Below, piece by piece: positions 51,855 to 60,523 of a stretch of 64,000 bases of DNA (the stretch's first letter is position 1; each line of letters opens with the position of its first letter). The DNA lies in the NCBI RefSeq assembly GCF_001874525.1, contig NZ_LKAQ01000004.1, forward strand, positions 1,044,937-1,108,936, given 5' to 3'. The DNA comes from Pseudodesulfovibrio hydrargyri (lineage in GTDB: Bacteria > Desulfobacterota > Desulfovibrionia > Desulfovibrionales > Desulfovibrionaceae). The notes under the pieces are model-generated. The model worked only from the letters and a program-made list of their open reading frames with translations, did no database searches and was not told the DNA's origin. Both the position numbers and the translations under genes were made by a program.

Positions 51855-53423
51855 CTACGCCGCCTCCCCACTGTCCGGCGTCCCGGCGCAGCCCGCCATG
51901 AGCAGGCCCAGGGCGCATTCGTTTGCGCCTTTCGCGGCCATCTCGCCCACGATGCGCCCGTCGAACATGACCACGATGCGGTCGGCCAGCGACAATATCT
52001 CATCCAGCTCCACCGAGACCAGGAGCACGCCCTTGCCCCGGTCGCGCAACTCGATGAGGCGGTTGTGGATGAACTCGATGGCCCCGATGTCCACCCCGCG
52101 AGTGGGCTGGCCCACCAGCAACAGGTCCGGGTCGCGTTCCATCTCCCGGGCCAGGACGAGCTTCTGCTGGTTGCCCCCGGAAAAGCCCGTGGCCGGGAGG
52201 TCCGGGTTGGACGGGCGCACGTCGAACCGGTCCATGTACTCGCGGCACAGGTCGCGGACCTTGGCCTGGTCCATGAGTATCCTGCCGTTCACGTCGCGTC
52301 CGCTGTGGTAGCCGAGGATCATGTTCTCGGCCGCGGTGAAATCCATGATCATGGCCGTGCGGTGGCGGTCTTCGGCCACATGCCCCACGCCCAGCCGGTG
52401 CATGCCCTGCGGATCGGTGCGTTTTCCCTGCCCGGCGATGACCTCGCCCTTGAACCGGATGGTCCCGGAGGACGGCGCGGCCACCCCGGCCAGGACCTCC
52501 AGCAGCGCGGACTGGCCGTTGCCCGAGACCCCGGCCACGCCGAGGATTTCGCCCCGCCTGAGGGTCAGGGAGACGTCCTTGAGCCGGTGCACGCCCGCCG
52601 CGTTGCGGTAATTGACCTTGTCCAGTTCCAGGAGGGGGGCGCCGGGCGTGGCCTCGGTCTTGTCCACCCGGAGCAGGACCTTGCGGCCGACCATGAGCTC
52701 GGCCAGCTCCTCCTTGCTCGTCTCCGAGGTCCTGCGGTGGGCGACCATGGCTCCGCGCCGCATGATGGACACGGTGTCGGTGGCGGCCATGATCTCGCGC
52801 AGCTTGTGGGTGATCAGGATGACCGTGCGCCCCTGGCCGCGCAGGGTGTCGAGCATGGCGAACAGGCGGCTCGCCTCCTGGGGCGTGAGCACGCCCGTGG
52901 GCTCGTCCAGGATCAGGATTTCGGCCCCGCGATACAGGGCCTTGAGAATCTCCACGCGCTGTTGCAGCCCCACAGGCAGGTCGCCGACCACCGCGTCCGG
53001 GTCCACCTCCAGGCCGTACTCACGGCCGAGCCGCTCAAGTTCCCGCCGGGCGTGGCGCAGGGAGGTTTTTATCAGTCCGCCTTCCTCGGCCCCGAGGATG
53101 ACGTTTTCGAGCACCGTGAACGGTTCCACCAGCATGAAGTGCTGATGAACCATGCCGATGCCCTGGCCGATGGCCTGGGCCGGGCTGGTGATCCTCACGT
53201 CCCGGCCGTTGATGCGGATGCGTCCGCTGTCCGCCTGGTAAAAGCCGTAGAGCATGCCCATGAGCGTGGACTTGCCCGCCCCGTTCTCGCCCACGATGCC
53301 GTGGATGGTGCCCTTGGCCACGGCCATGGACACGTCCCGGTTGGCCCGTACCGGCCCGAAGGACTTGTTCAGCTCGAGGAGTTCGACCGCCGGGGGGGCC
53401 GCATGGTCGGGAGAGGAGCCCAT
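51855..53423 (-). CDS. ABC transporter ATP-binding protein, two ATPase halves (BMP-type)
   Basis: The 522-residue ATPase has the first Walker A GENGAGKST and a second-half ATPase with degenerate Walker A (VAGVSGNGQSALLE) but intact FSGGNQQKLVLAREM signature. This duplicated plan is typical of RbsA/YufO importers. The gene touches both neighbours. Confidence 0.95.
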   Translation of the reverse strand: MGSSPDHAAPPAVELLELNKSFGPVRANRDVSMAVAKGTIHGIVGENGAGKSTLMGMLYGFYQADSGRIRINGRDVRITSPAQAIGQGIGMVHQHFMLVEPFTVLENVILGAEEGGLIKTSLRHARRELERLGREYGLEVDPDAVVGDLPVGLQQRVEILKALYRGAEILILDEPTGVLTPQEASRLFAMLDTLRGQGRTVILITHKLREIMAATDTVSIMRRGAMVAHRRTSETSKEELAELMVGRKVLLRVDKTEATPGAPLLELDKVNYRNAAGVHRLKDVSLTLRRGEILGVAGVSGNGQSALLEVLAGVAAPSSGTIRFKGEVIAGQGKRTDPQGMHRLGVGHVAEDRHRTAMIMDFTAAENMILGYHSGRDVNGRILMDQAKVRDLCREYMDRFDVRPSNPDLPATGFSGGNQQKLVLAREMERDPDLLLVGQPTRGVDIGAIEFIHNRLIELRDRGKGVLLVSVELDEILSLADRIVVMFDGRIVGEMAAKGANECALGLLMAGCAGTPDSGEAA

Positions 53424-53424
53424 G

Positions 53425-54414
53425 CTACTGGTCCATTATCTCGAAATAGTTGGTCACTTTGATCCGGCCCGCGATGATATCCGCCTTGGCCCGATCCACG
53501 CGCGCCCGCATCTCGGGGGTGATCAGGGACTCGTTGTATTGATCGAGCGAGTAGTCCACCCCGCCCTCGGCCAGCCCGAGCAGGCGGGTACCCGGCTTCC
53601 AGGTGCCGTTCCCGGCGTCGCGCAGGGCCTCGAACACGGCCAGGTCCACGCGCTTGACCATGGAGGTCAGCACGCTGCCGGGATGCATGTAGTTCTGGTT
53701 CGCGTCCGTGCCGATGGAGAACCTGTGCAGGTCGGCGGCCGCCTGGAGCACACCCAGACCGGAGCTGCCCGCCGCCTGGTAGATCACGTCCGCGCCCCGG
53801 TCGAACTGGGAGCGGGCCAGCTCGCCCGCCTTGATCGGGTCGCCCCAGGCCGCCGGGGTGTTCCCGGTCATGTTCTCGAAAATTCGGATGTCCTTGTTCA
53901 CGTATTGCGCGCCCTCCTTATAGCCCAGGGCGAACTTGCGGATCAGCGGGATGTCCATGCCGCCCACGAATCCGATCTTGCCGGTCTTGGTCTTCATGGC
54001 CGCGATCATGCCCACCAGAAACGACCCCTCGTGCTCCCTGAAGACCACGGACTGCACGTTGGGTTGGTCCACGGCCATGTCCACGATGACGAACCGGGTG
54101 TCCGGGAAGCGCGGGGCGATCTGCTCCAGGACCGAGGCGTAGGAGAAGCCGACCACGATGATCGGGTCATACCCGCGCGCCGCGAAGCGCTGCATGGCCT
54201 GGGCGTACTGGGACTCGTTGGTCGGCGTGAACTCCTGGTACGAGAGGCCGGATTCCTTCTTGAATCGTTCCGCGCCTCTGAAGGCGGCCTCGTTGAACGA
54301 CCTGTCGGACTTGCCCACCTGGTCATAGAGCAGGGCGGGCTTGAAGGCCGACGCGGTGCCGGAACACAGGGCCAGGGCCAGGATCATAAGGGCGGGTATG
54401 AGCGAGCGGGGCAT
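53425..54414 (-). CDS. BMP-family nucleoside-binding protein (copy 1)
   Basis: The 329-residue protein has a signal peptide (ALMILALALCSGTASA) and the PnrA/BMP motifs YDQVGKSDRSFNEAAFRGAE, PTNESQYAQAMQRFAARGYD and FVGGMDIPLIRKFALGYKEG. It lacks a lipobox Cys at the cleavage site. It binds nucleosides for the ABC importer. One base separates it from the ATPase gene. Confidence 0.93.
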   Translation of the reverse strand: MPRSLIPALMILALALCSGTASAFKPALLYDQVGKSDRSFNEAAFRGAERFKKESGLSYQEFTPTNESQYAQAMQRFAARGYDPIIVVGFSYASVLEQIAPRFPDTRFVIVDMAVDQPNVQSVVFREHEGSFLVGMIAAMKTKTGKIGFVGGMDIPLIRKFALGYKEGAQYVNKDIRIFENMTGNTPAAWGDPIKAGELARSQFDRGADVIYQAAGSSGLGVLQAAADLHRFSIGTDANQNYMHPGSVLTSMVKRVDLAVFEALRDAGNGTWKPGTRLLGLAEGGVDYSLDQYNESLITPEMRARVDRAKADIIAGRIKVTNYFEIMDQ

Positions 54415-54584
54415 GGGTTCTCCACCTGGGGCGGAACCTGCCGGATTCCGCCGGATTGTCGAAAAAGGGCCGGGGCGCGGTGAATTATGCTACCCCATAC
54501 GCCGCGCCGAGCCAAGCGGACGCGCGGCGGGAGCCCCGGCGGCACCACCGGGCCCGCCGCCGGAAAACCGTCCGCCACGACCGG

Positions 54585-55577
54585 CTAGCGGTCCATGATG
54601 TCGAAGTAGTTGGTGACCATGATCTTGCCCGAGATGATGTCGACCTTGGCCTGGTCCACCCTGGCCTTCATCTCCGGGGTGATCAGGGCTTCATTGTATT
54701 TGTCCAGAGCGTAGCCCACTCCGCCCTCGGCCAGGCCCAGGACCTTCAGGCCGGGCTGCCAGTCGCCGTTGCGCATGTCCTGCATGGCCTGGTACACGGC
54801 CAGGTCCACGCGCTTGACCATGGAGGTCAGCACGCTACCGGGATGGATATAGTTCTGGTTGGAGTCCACGCCGATGGAGAACTTCTTGGCGTCGGCCGCG
54901 GCCTGGAGCACGCCCATGCCGGACCCGCCCGCCGCGGTGAAGACCACGTCCGCGCCCCGGTCGAACTGGGAGCGGGCCAGCTCGCCCGCCTTGATCGGGT
55001 CGCCCCAGGCCGCCGGGGTGGTCCCGGTCATGTTCTCGAAAATCCGGATGTCCTTGTTCACGTATTGCGCGCCCTCCTTGTACCCGAGGGCGAACTTGCG
55101 GATCAGCGGCACGTCCATGCCGCCCACGAAGCCTATCTTGCCGGTCCGCGTCTTCATGGCTGCGATCATGCCCACCAAAAAGGACCCCTCATGCTCCTTG
55201 AAGACCACGGACTGCACGTTGGGCTGGGTCACGACCATGTCGATGATCACGAATTTGGTGTCCGGGAACTCCGGGGCGATCTTCTCCAATGCCGAGGCGA
55301 ACGAGAACCCGACCACCACGATCAGGTCGCTGCCCTTGGTCGCGAACCGCCGCAACGCCTGCTCGTACTGGGATTCGTTGGTCGGCTCGAAGTCCCGGTA
55401 CCTGATGCCGGTCTCCTGCGAAAACTTCTCGGCCCCCATGTGCGCGGCCTGGTTGAAGGACTTGTCGAATTTGCCGCCCAGGTCGTAGATCACGGCCGGG
55501 TCCAGGGCCAGCGCGTTGCCTGTGAAAAGCGCCAGAACCAAGGCAACCACGGCGGGTATCATCAGCTTGCGGAACAT
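54585..55577 (-). CDS. BMP-family nucleoside-binding protein (copy 2, tandem paralogue)
   Basis: The 330-residue protein reads like its neighbour (YDLGGKFDKSFNQAAHMGAE, FVGGMDVPLIRKFALGYKEG) and shares a long near-identical DNA stretch with it. It likely leads the operon. The paralogues may prefer different nucleosides. Confidence 0.93.
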   Translation of the reverse strand: MFRKLMIPAVVALVLALFTGNALALDPAVIYDLGGKFDKSFNQAAHMGAEKFSQETGIRYRDFEPTNESQYEQALRRFATKGSDLIVVVGFSFASALEKIAPEFPDTKFVIIDMVVTQPNVQSVVFKEHEGSFLVGMIAAMKTRTGKIGFVGGMDVPLIRKFALGYKEGAQYVNKDIRIFENMTGTTPAAWGDPIKAGELARSQFDRGADVVFTAAGGSGMGVLQAAADAKKFSIGVDSNQNYIHPGSVLTSMVKRVDLAVYQAMQDMRNGDWQPGLKVLGLAEGGVGYALDKYNEALITPEMKARVDQAKVDIISGKIMVTNYFDIMDR

Positions 55578-55863
55578 GTATGCCTCCCAAACGGTTTCGC
55601 GGAAACTCCCCTGTCACCGCCACAACAAATCCAACCGGACCGGTTCGCCCCGCCCGCACCACACGGCGCGGGGGCATACCACGCTATACTCCATCACCCG
55701 CTGAACGCCAACCGGAACGTGGGCCAGGCTGAACTCGATAAGACGGTTTCGCGGCGTGTTGGGGCAGTGGATAAAAAGGGCGCGTTCATAAATCGGCATC
55801 ATCCGCGAAGCGGTCCAAAAAAGTTTCGGAGGGTGAGAGGGGATGGGGGAAGGGACGGCCGGG
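55578..55863. repeat. partial repeat block upstream of the nucleoside operon
   Basis: It has GGCTGAACTCGATAAGACGG, TTTCGCGGCGTGTTG (second repeat type) and a truncated composite copy (AAAAAAGTTTCGGAGGGTG) at 55812-55845. No gene is seen; it should contain the operon promoter. Confidence 0.5.
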
Positions 55864-56793
55864 CTATTCGCCGAGATTGAGGAGTTTTTTGAGGGAGCGG
55901 GAGTCGTTGAAGTCGGCGCGGTTGAGGAGGTGTTGCAGGAAGGCCTGGCCCGCCGTGCTCAAGCGGCGGGAGGCACTGACGAACGCGTTGAAGTCCATGG
56001 TGAAGTCGAACCCCTTGACGTTCAGGGTGGCGAGCCTGCCGTCCTCCACTTCCCGCTTGACGGCCGAGTAGGGCAGGGCGGTCAGGTAGCCCTCCACCTG
56101 GGCGAAGCGTTTGGCCGTGGCCACCCGGCTGACCACCACGCCCGGTTCCTGCATGGGCGTGTTCTTGAACAGTTCGCGCACGAACAGCCGGATCTGGGTG
56201 CCTTTTTCGCGCCAGACGAACTGGTAGCCGAGCATGTCCTCTGGGGTGACCTCCTCTTTCTTGCAGATGTCGCTGTCGGTGCGGGTCACGATGACCAGCC
56301 GTTCCCTGTGCACCAGGGCCCGGATAAGCTGCCGGGTCTCCACACCCGCGCCGCCGCCGAAGCCGATTTCCGCATCGCCGTTGACGACCATCTGCTTGAC
56401 CTCGTGGGTGTTGCCCGAGAGCTGCTCGATGGTCACGCCCGGGAACTGTTCGCGGAAGGACGCGATGGCCGGGGGCAGCAGGTAGGTGGCGATGGTCGCC
56501 GAGGCGGCGATGGTGATCTTGCCGCGCCTGAGTTCGACGATGTCGTTGAACAGCGATTCCACCTCGGCGTGCAGGGCGAACAGCTCCCGCGCCTTGGCCC
56601 GCAGAATCTCGCCGTTGGGCGTCAGCTCGATGCTCCGTCCCCGGCGGTCGAACAGGTCCACCCCGTAGAGATGCTCCAGGGCCTGCACGTGACGGCTGAC
56701 CGCGGGCTGGGTGATGAACAGCTCACTGGCCGCCTTGGTGAAGCTGCCGGTCTCGCAGACGGCCATGAACACTTTCAGTGAGGTTTCATTCAT
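55864..56793 (-). CDS. LysR-family transcriptional regulator
   Basis: The 309-residue protein has an N-terminal helix-turn-helix (AVCETGSFTKAASELFITQP, AVSRHVQALEHLYG) and the LysR effector domain. It is divergent from the CYTH/SLC13/Pit genes and probably controls them. A TTTA-ATCG-TAAA dyad lies at 56833-56844 in the 119-bp interval. Confidence 0.94.
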   Translation of the reverse strand: MNETSLKVFMAVCETGSFTKAASELFITQPAVSRHVQALEHLYGVDLFDRRGRSIELTPNGEILRAKARELFALHAEVESLFNDIVELRRGKITIAASATIATYLLPPAIASFREQFPGVTIEQLSGNTHEVKQMVVNGDAEIGFGGGAGVETRQLIRALVHRERLVIVTRTDSDICKKEEVTPEDMLGYQFVWREKGTQIRLFVRELFKNTPMQEPGVVVSRVATAKRFAQVEGYLTALPYSAVKREVEDGRLATLNVKGFDFTMDFNAFVSASRRLSTAGQAFLQHLLNRADFNDSRSLKKLLNLGE

Positions 56794-56832
56794 AACTTCA
56801 AGTCATATCAATTATGCTTAGATATTATTTGT

Positions 56833-56844
56833 TTTAATCGTAAA
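56833..56844. promoter_or_regulatory. candidate LysR operator (TTTA-N4-TAAA)
   Basis: TTTAATCGTAAA at 56833-56844 is a small dyad in the divergent interval. It is only suggestive. Confidence 0.3.
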
Positions 56845-56912
56845 TTGAGTCGTAAAAAAAGTCCATCGTTGCAGAACAGAACCCTGCTCGAAAACTTTTA
56901 TTGGAGAAATCA

Positions 56913-57377
56913 ATGGCTAAAGAAATCGAACGCAAGTTCCTGCTGGTCGGCGACGACTGGCGCGCGCTGGCCAAGGGCACCCACTATCGCCAGGGCTACC
57001 TGAACAGCGCCAAGGAACGCACGGTCCGCGTCCGGACCATCGACGACAAGGGATTCCTGACCATCAAGGGCATCACCACCGGCGCCACCCGCGTGGAGTA
57101 CGAATACGAGATCCCGCACGGCGAGTGCACCGAGATGCTCGATAACCTGGCCGAGAAGCCGATCATCGAAAAGGCCCGCTACAAGATCGAGTTCGGCGGG
57201 TTCGTCTGGGAGGTCGACGAGTTCTTCGGCGTGAACCGGGGCCTCGTGGTCGCCGAGATCGAACTGAAGAGCGAGGACCAGGCCTTTGAGAAGCCTTCCT
57301 GGGTCGGGGAGGAAGTGACCGGGGATCCCCGCTACTTCAACTCCAACCTTGTCGCCAACCCCTACACCACCTGGTAA
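56913..57377 (+). CDS. CYTH-domain triphosphate tunnel metalloenzyme (tripolyphosphatase-like)
   Basis: The 154-residue protein starts MAKEIERKFLL, the ExExK motif of the CYTH family. It has RQGYLNSAKERTVRVR, GFLTIKG, RVEYEYEIP and WEVDEFFGVNRGLVVAEIEL tunnel residues. Small bacterial members hydrolyse inorganic tripolyphosphate. GGAGA precedes ATG 56913. Context with phosphate transport supports a phosphate role. Confidence 0.9.
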   Translation: MAKEIERKFLLVGDDWRALAKGTHYRQGYLNSAKERTVRVRTIDDKGFLTIKGITTGATRVEYEYEIPHGECTEMLDNLAEKPIIEKARYKIEFGGFVWEVDEFFGVNRGLVVAEIELKSEDQAFEKPSWVGEEVTGDPRYFNSNLVANPYTTW

Positions 57378-57397
57378 CGCACCATCCGGAGAACACC

Positions 57398-58033
57398 ATG
57401 ACAGACGTATACGGCGCCAACACGGCCACCTCGGCCGAAGAGGCCTCCAAGATCGTACCCAGGGCCGAGTTCCGCGTATTCGGCCAGGGCATCCTCGATA
57501 TTGTGAAGAAATCCATGTGGAAGGCGCAGGCCAAGCTGTTCAAGGTCCGCGAGAGCCGCGAGACCTACTTCCTGTCCGCCCACACCAACGAAGCCAACGT
57601 CAAGGTCCGCGACGGGCTGCTCGACATCAAGACGAAAGTGGGTGAGACCGAGAACGGCTACGAGATTTTCCAGCCGCGCGGCAAGTTCCAGTTCCCCGTC
57701 GGCAGGGCGGAGGTCGCGACCATCCTCGAGAACATGAAGGCGCAGGTGGAGCTCGACAAGGACGAGTACACCCTCGACGACTTCATCGCCGTGGTGAATG
57801 CGCATCCCGGCCTGGCCGCGGTGACCGTGTTCAAGAAGCGCTTCGGCTTTTCCGTGGACAAGATCATCTGCGAATACGGCGTTATCGAGTTCAACGGGGC
57901 GGTCCTCGAGACCGCCTGCTGCGAAAGCGAGGACTATGCCGGCATGACCAAGGCCATCGAAGCGCTGGAAATCGGTTCCTTCGAGAACAGAAACTACCTC
58001 AAAGCCGCAAAGAGCGTCATCGGAATGGTCTAG
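57398..58033 (+). CDS. CYTH-like (divergent triphosphate-tunnel) or unknown protein
   Basis: The 211-residue protein has strands spaced like a CYTH tunnel (SRETYFLS, ANVKVRDGLLDIKTKVG, VFKKRFGF, IEFNGAVLETACCES) but lacks the ExExK start and reads weakly. It lies 20 bp after the CYTH gene and before the SLC13 gene. Assignment is speculative; the operon position is firm. Confidence 0.45.
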   Translation: MTDVYGANTATSAEEASKIVPRAEFRVFGQGILDIVKKSMWKAQAKLFKVRESRETYFLSAHTNEANVKVRDGLLDIKTKVGETENGYEIFQPRGKFQFPVGRAEVATILENMKAQVELDKDEYTLDDFIAVVNAHPGLAAVTVFKKRFGFSVDKIICEYGVIEFNGAVLETACCESEDYAGMTKAIEALEIGSFENRNYLKAAKSVIGMV

Positions 58034-58121
58034 ACAGCGAGACGGCGCCCCCGGCGCAGTGCGAAAGATACCGCCCGGGGCCGGTGAGGGCCCCGGGCGC
58101 CGATGATGGAAGGAGAATGAC

Positions 58122-59699
58122 ATGACTGCCCCCAAACTCACGGTTCAAGACAGTGTCTCTTTTGATCCCCTGGACATGCGCAACTACACGCTGGAGAAGC
58201 TGCCCACGCTTCCCGCGGGGCCGATCATGGAGATGGTCAAGAAGGTCGGCGTCCCGCTGGCCGTGCTGTCTTTCTGCCTGTTCCATTTCCAGTTTTTCGA
58301 GATCGAATCCTTCGCCGCCCAGACCAAGGTCCCGGCGGCCAACTGCTACACCATGCTCGGCATCTTCGTCGCGTCCATCATCCTCTGGATATCGGAAGCC
58401 ATCCCCAACTACCTGACCTCCATTTTCCTGATCATCGCCGTGGTCTTCAGCGGCATCCTCAAGGAAAAGGCCGCCTACGCGTTCTTCGGCCATCCGGTCA
58501 TGATCCTCAACGTGGCCAGCTTCATCCTGGCCAGCATGCTTGTGGCCACGGGCCTGGCCAAACGGCTGGCCCTGAAGTTCATCCTCCGGGCGGGGCACCA
58601 CGCCACGCCGGTCTTCTGGACCTTCCTGATCCTCAACCTCGTGCTCGGCGCGTTCATCAACGCCACCGCCGCCAAGGCGGCCCTGCTCATGCCCATCTTC
58701 ATGGTCATCAGCGCCATCTACGGGGCCACGGGCGGGGACTCGCGCAACAACTTCGCGCGCAACCTGGTCCTGCAGAACCTGCTCGGCATCAACGTCTCAT
58801 GCAGCGCCTACATGACCGGTTCCGCCGCCAACCTGGTGGCCGCCAGCATGCTGGCGGGCGCGGGCGCGCAGATATTCTACATGGACTGGTTCGTGGCCCT
58901 GGCTCCCCTGGCCCTGATCGTCCTCGGCCTGGGCTGGTACCTGGGCGTGAAGTTCGTCTTCCCGGTGCGGGGCGGCGAGAACCGCCCGACCATCGAAGGC
59001 GGCCTGGACCGGCTCAAGGGCGAACTGGACCGCATGGGGCCGGTCAGCGTGAACGAGATCAAGGCCGCGGTCATCTTCCTCCTGGTCCTGGGCTTCTGGG
59101 CCACGGACAAGCTGCACGGGCTGAGCGCCACGGCCGTGGCCCTGACCGGCGCGGGCATCTGCCTGCTGCCGTCCTTCTCCGGCCTGCCCAAGATCGGCGT
59201 CATCGACTGGAACAGCACCGACATCCCCTGGCACCTGCTCATGTTCAGCTTCGGCGCCTACGTCCTGGGCGGCGGCATCAAGGCCACCAACATCGTCGGC
59301 ATCGGCATCAACAACCTGTTCAACGCCATGGGCCTCAACGGCGATCCCAACAAGCTCATGATCTTCTTGATCATCGCCGTGCTGTTCAACTACTCGTCCA
59401 TCCTCAGCCAGAGCAAGACCGCGCGGACCATGATCTTCTTCCCGATCATCATCGGCATCGCCCAGAACTTCGGCTGGGACGTGCTCGGCTTCGCCCTGCC
59501 CATGGCCTTCCTGATCAACCAGGTCTACGTCCTCTACTTCAACAGCAAACCGGCGACCATCTGTTACCTCGCCAACCACTACTCCAGCTTCGAATCCTTC
59601 AAGTACGGCATCGTCATGCAGACCGTCGTGCTGCTTTGTCTGATCCCCTGGGCGCAATACGTCATGCCCCTGATGGGATTCGACAGCAAGCTCTGGTAG
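58122..59699 (+). CDS. SLC13/DASS-family sodium:anion permease
   Basis: The 525-residue, roughly 12-helix permease has NATAAKAALLMPIFMVISAI and NVSCSAYMTGSAANLVAASM in the first half and a matching ILSQSKTARTMIFFPIIIGI in the second, the two SNT-like sites. The N-terminal soluble leader (about 45 residues) is unusual. Substrates may be dicarboxylate, sulfate or phosphate. Confidence 0.88.
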   Translation: MTAPKLTVQDSVSFDPLDMRNYTLEKLPTLPAGPIMEMVKKVGVPLAVLSFCLFHFQFFEIESFAAQTKVPAANCYTMLGIFVASIILWISEAIPNYLTSIFLIIAVVFSGILKEKAAYAFFGHPVMILNVASFILASMLVATGLAKRLALKFILRAGHHATPVFWTFLILNLVLGAFINATAAKAALLMPIFMVISAIYGATGGDSRNNFARNLVLQNLLGINVSCSAYMTGSAANLVAASMLAGAGAQIFYMDWFVALAPLALIVLGLGWYLGVKFVFPVRGGENRPTIEGGLDRLKGELDRMGPVSVNEIKAAVIFLLVLGFWATDKLHGLSATAVALTGAGICLLPSFSGLPKIGVIDWNSTDIPWHLLMFSFGAYVLGGGIKATNIVGIGINNLFNAMGLNGDPNKLMIFLIIAVLFNYSSILSQSKTARTMIFFPIIIGIAQNFGWDVLGFALPMAFLINQVYVLYFNSKPATICYLANHYSSFESFKYGIVMQTVVLLCLIPWAQYVMPLMGFDSKLW

Positions 59700-59860
59700 T
59701 GCCCCCCTTCCGGCGCGGGGGAAGACACCCCGCCCCCCGCGCCGGACCTCCTTGTCAGCCAGCGGCTCCGCCCCCGGAGCCGTGAACCCTTTTCCCGGCC
59801 GGGGCCCGGCCGGGCGTGATCGGCCGCCGCCAGAACCTTCCAACTTCCGGGATCAGCATC

Positions 59861-60511
59861 ATGAGCATAAACATCCTCCGTTCCAGCATTAAAATAGAAA
59901 GACAGATCGACGAATTTCTGAACCAGATCAGCGAGGCGGGGCTGATCTTCAAGTCGGGCACCGAGGCCTACCTGGCGGGCGACGCCGAGGGATTCGAGGC
60001 CAAGCTGGCCGACATCACCCTCAAGGAACACCGGGGCGACGAGCTGCGCCGGACCATCGAGACGGCCCTGTACTCCAAGACTCTCATCCCCGAGTCGCGC
60101 GGCGACGTGCTCGAACTGCTCGAGAGCATGGATTACCTGCTGGGCGGGTTCAAGGGCGCGCTGTGGCGCATCGAGATCGAGTCCCCGGAGATCCCCGAAC
60201 CCTTTCACGCGGGCATCCTCGAGTTGAGCGACAACGTGGTCAAGACCGCCGAGGCCATCGTCCTTTCGGCGCGGGCCTTTTTCAAGGACCTGTCCACGAT
60301 CACCAACCACATGCACAAGGTCTCGTTCTGGGAGACCGAATGCGACAAGATCGTCTCCCGCCTGCAGCGGGACATCTTCCGCGACGACTCCCTGCGCCTG
60401 AGCCACAAGATGCAGTTGCGCGACTATACGGGCGGCTTGGACAAGATCGCGGACAAGGCCGAGGACGTGGCCGACAAGCTGGCCATCTACGTCATCAAGC
60501 GCTCGCTGTAG
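59861..60511 (+). CDS. DUF47/PhoU-like phosphate-transport regulator
   Basis: The 216-residue all-helical protein (KIERQIDEFLNQISEAGLIF, DITLKEHRGDELRRTIETAL, ECDKIVSRLQRDIFRDD) belongs to the TIGR00153/DUF47 family, which pairs with Pit permeases. ATG 59861 is chosen. The Pit gene starts 12 bp later. Confidence 0.93.
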   Translation: MSINILRSSIKIERQIDEFLNQISEAGLIFKSGTEAYLAGDAEGFEAKLADITLKEHRGDELRRTIETALYSKTLIPESRGDVLELLESMDYLLGGFKGALWRIEIESPEIPEPFHAGILELSDNVVKTAEAIVLSARAFFKDLSTITNHMHKVSFWETECDKIVSRLQRDIFRDDSLRLSHKMQLRDYTGGLDKIADKAEDVADKLAIYVIKRSL

Positions 60512-60523
60512 GGGGCGTCGGGC

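Noticed and set aside
49786-51918. 710-codon frame covering both nucleoside permeases
   Set aside because: Only its C-terminal 324 codons encode the permease; the rest is out of frame with the real 50757-51854 gene.
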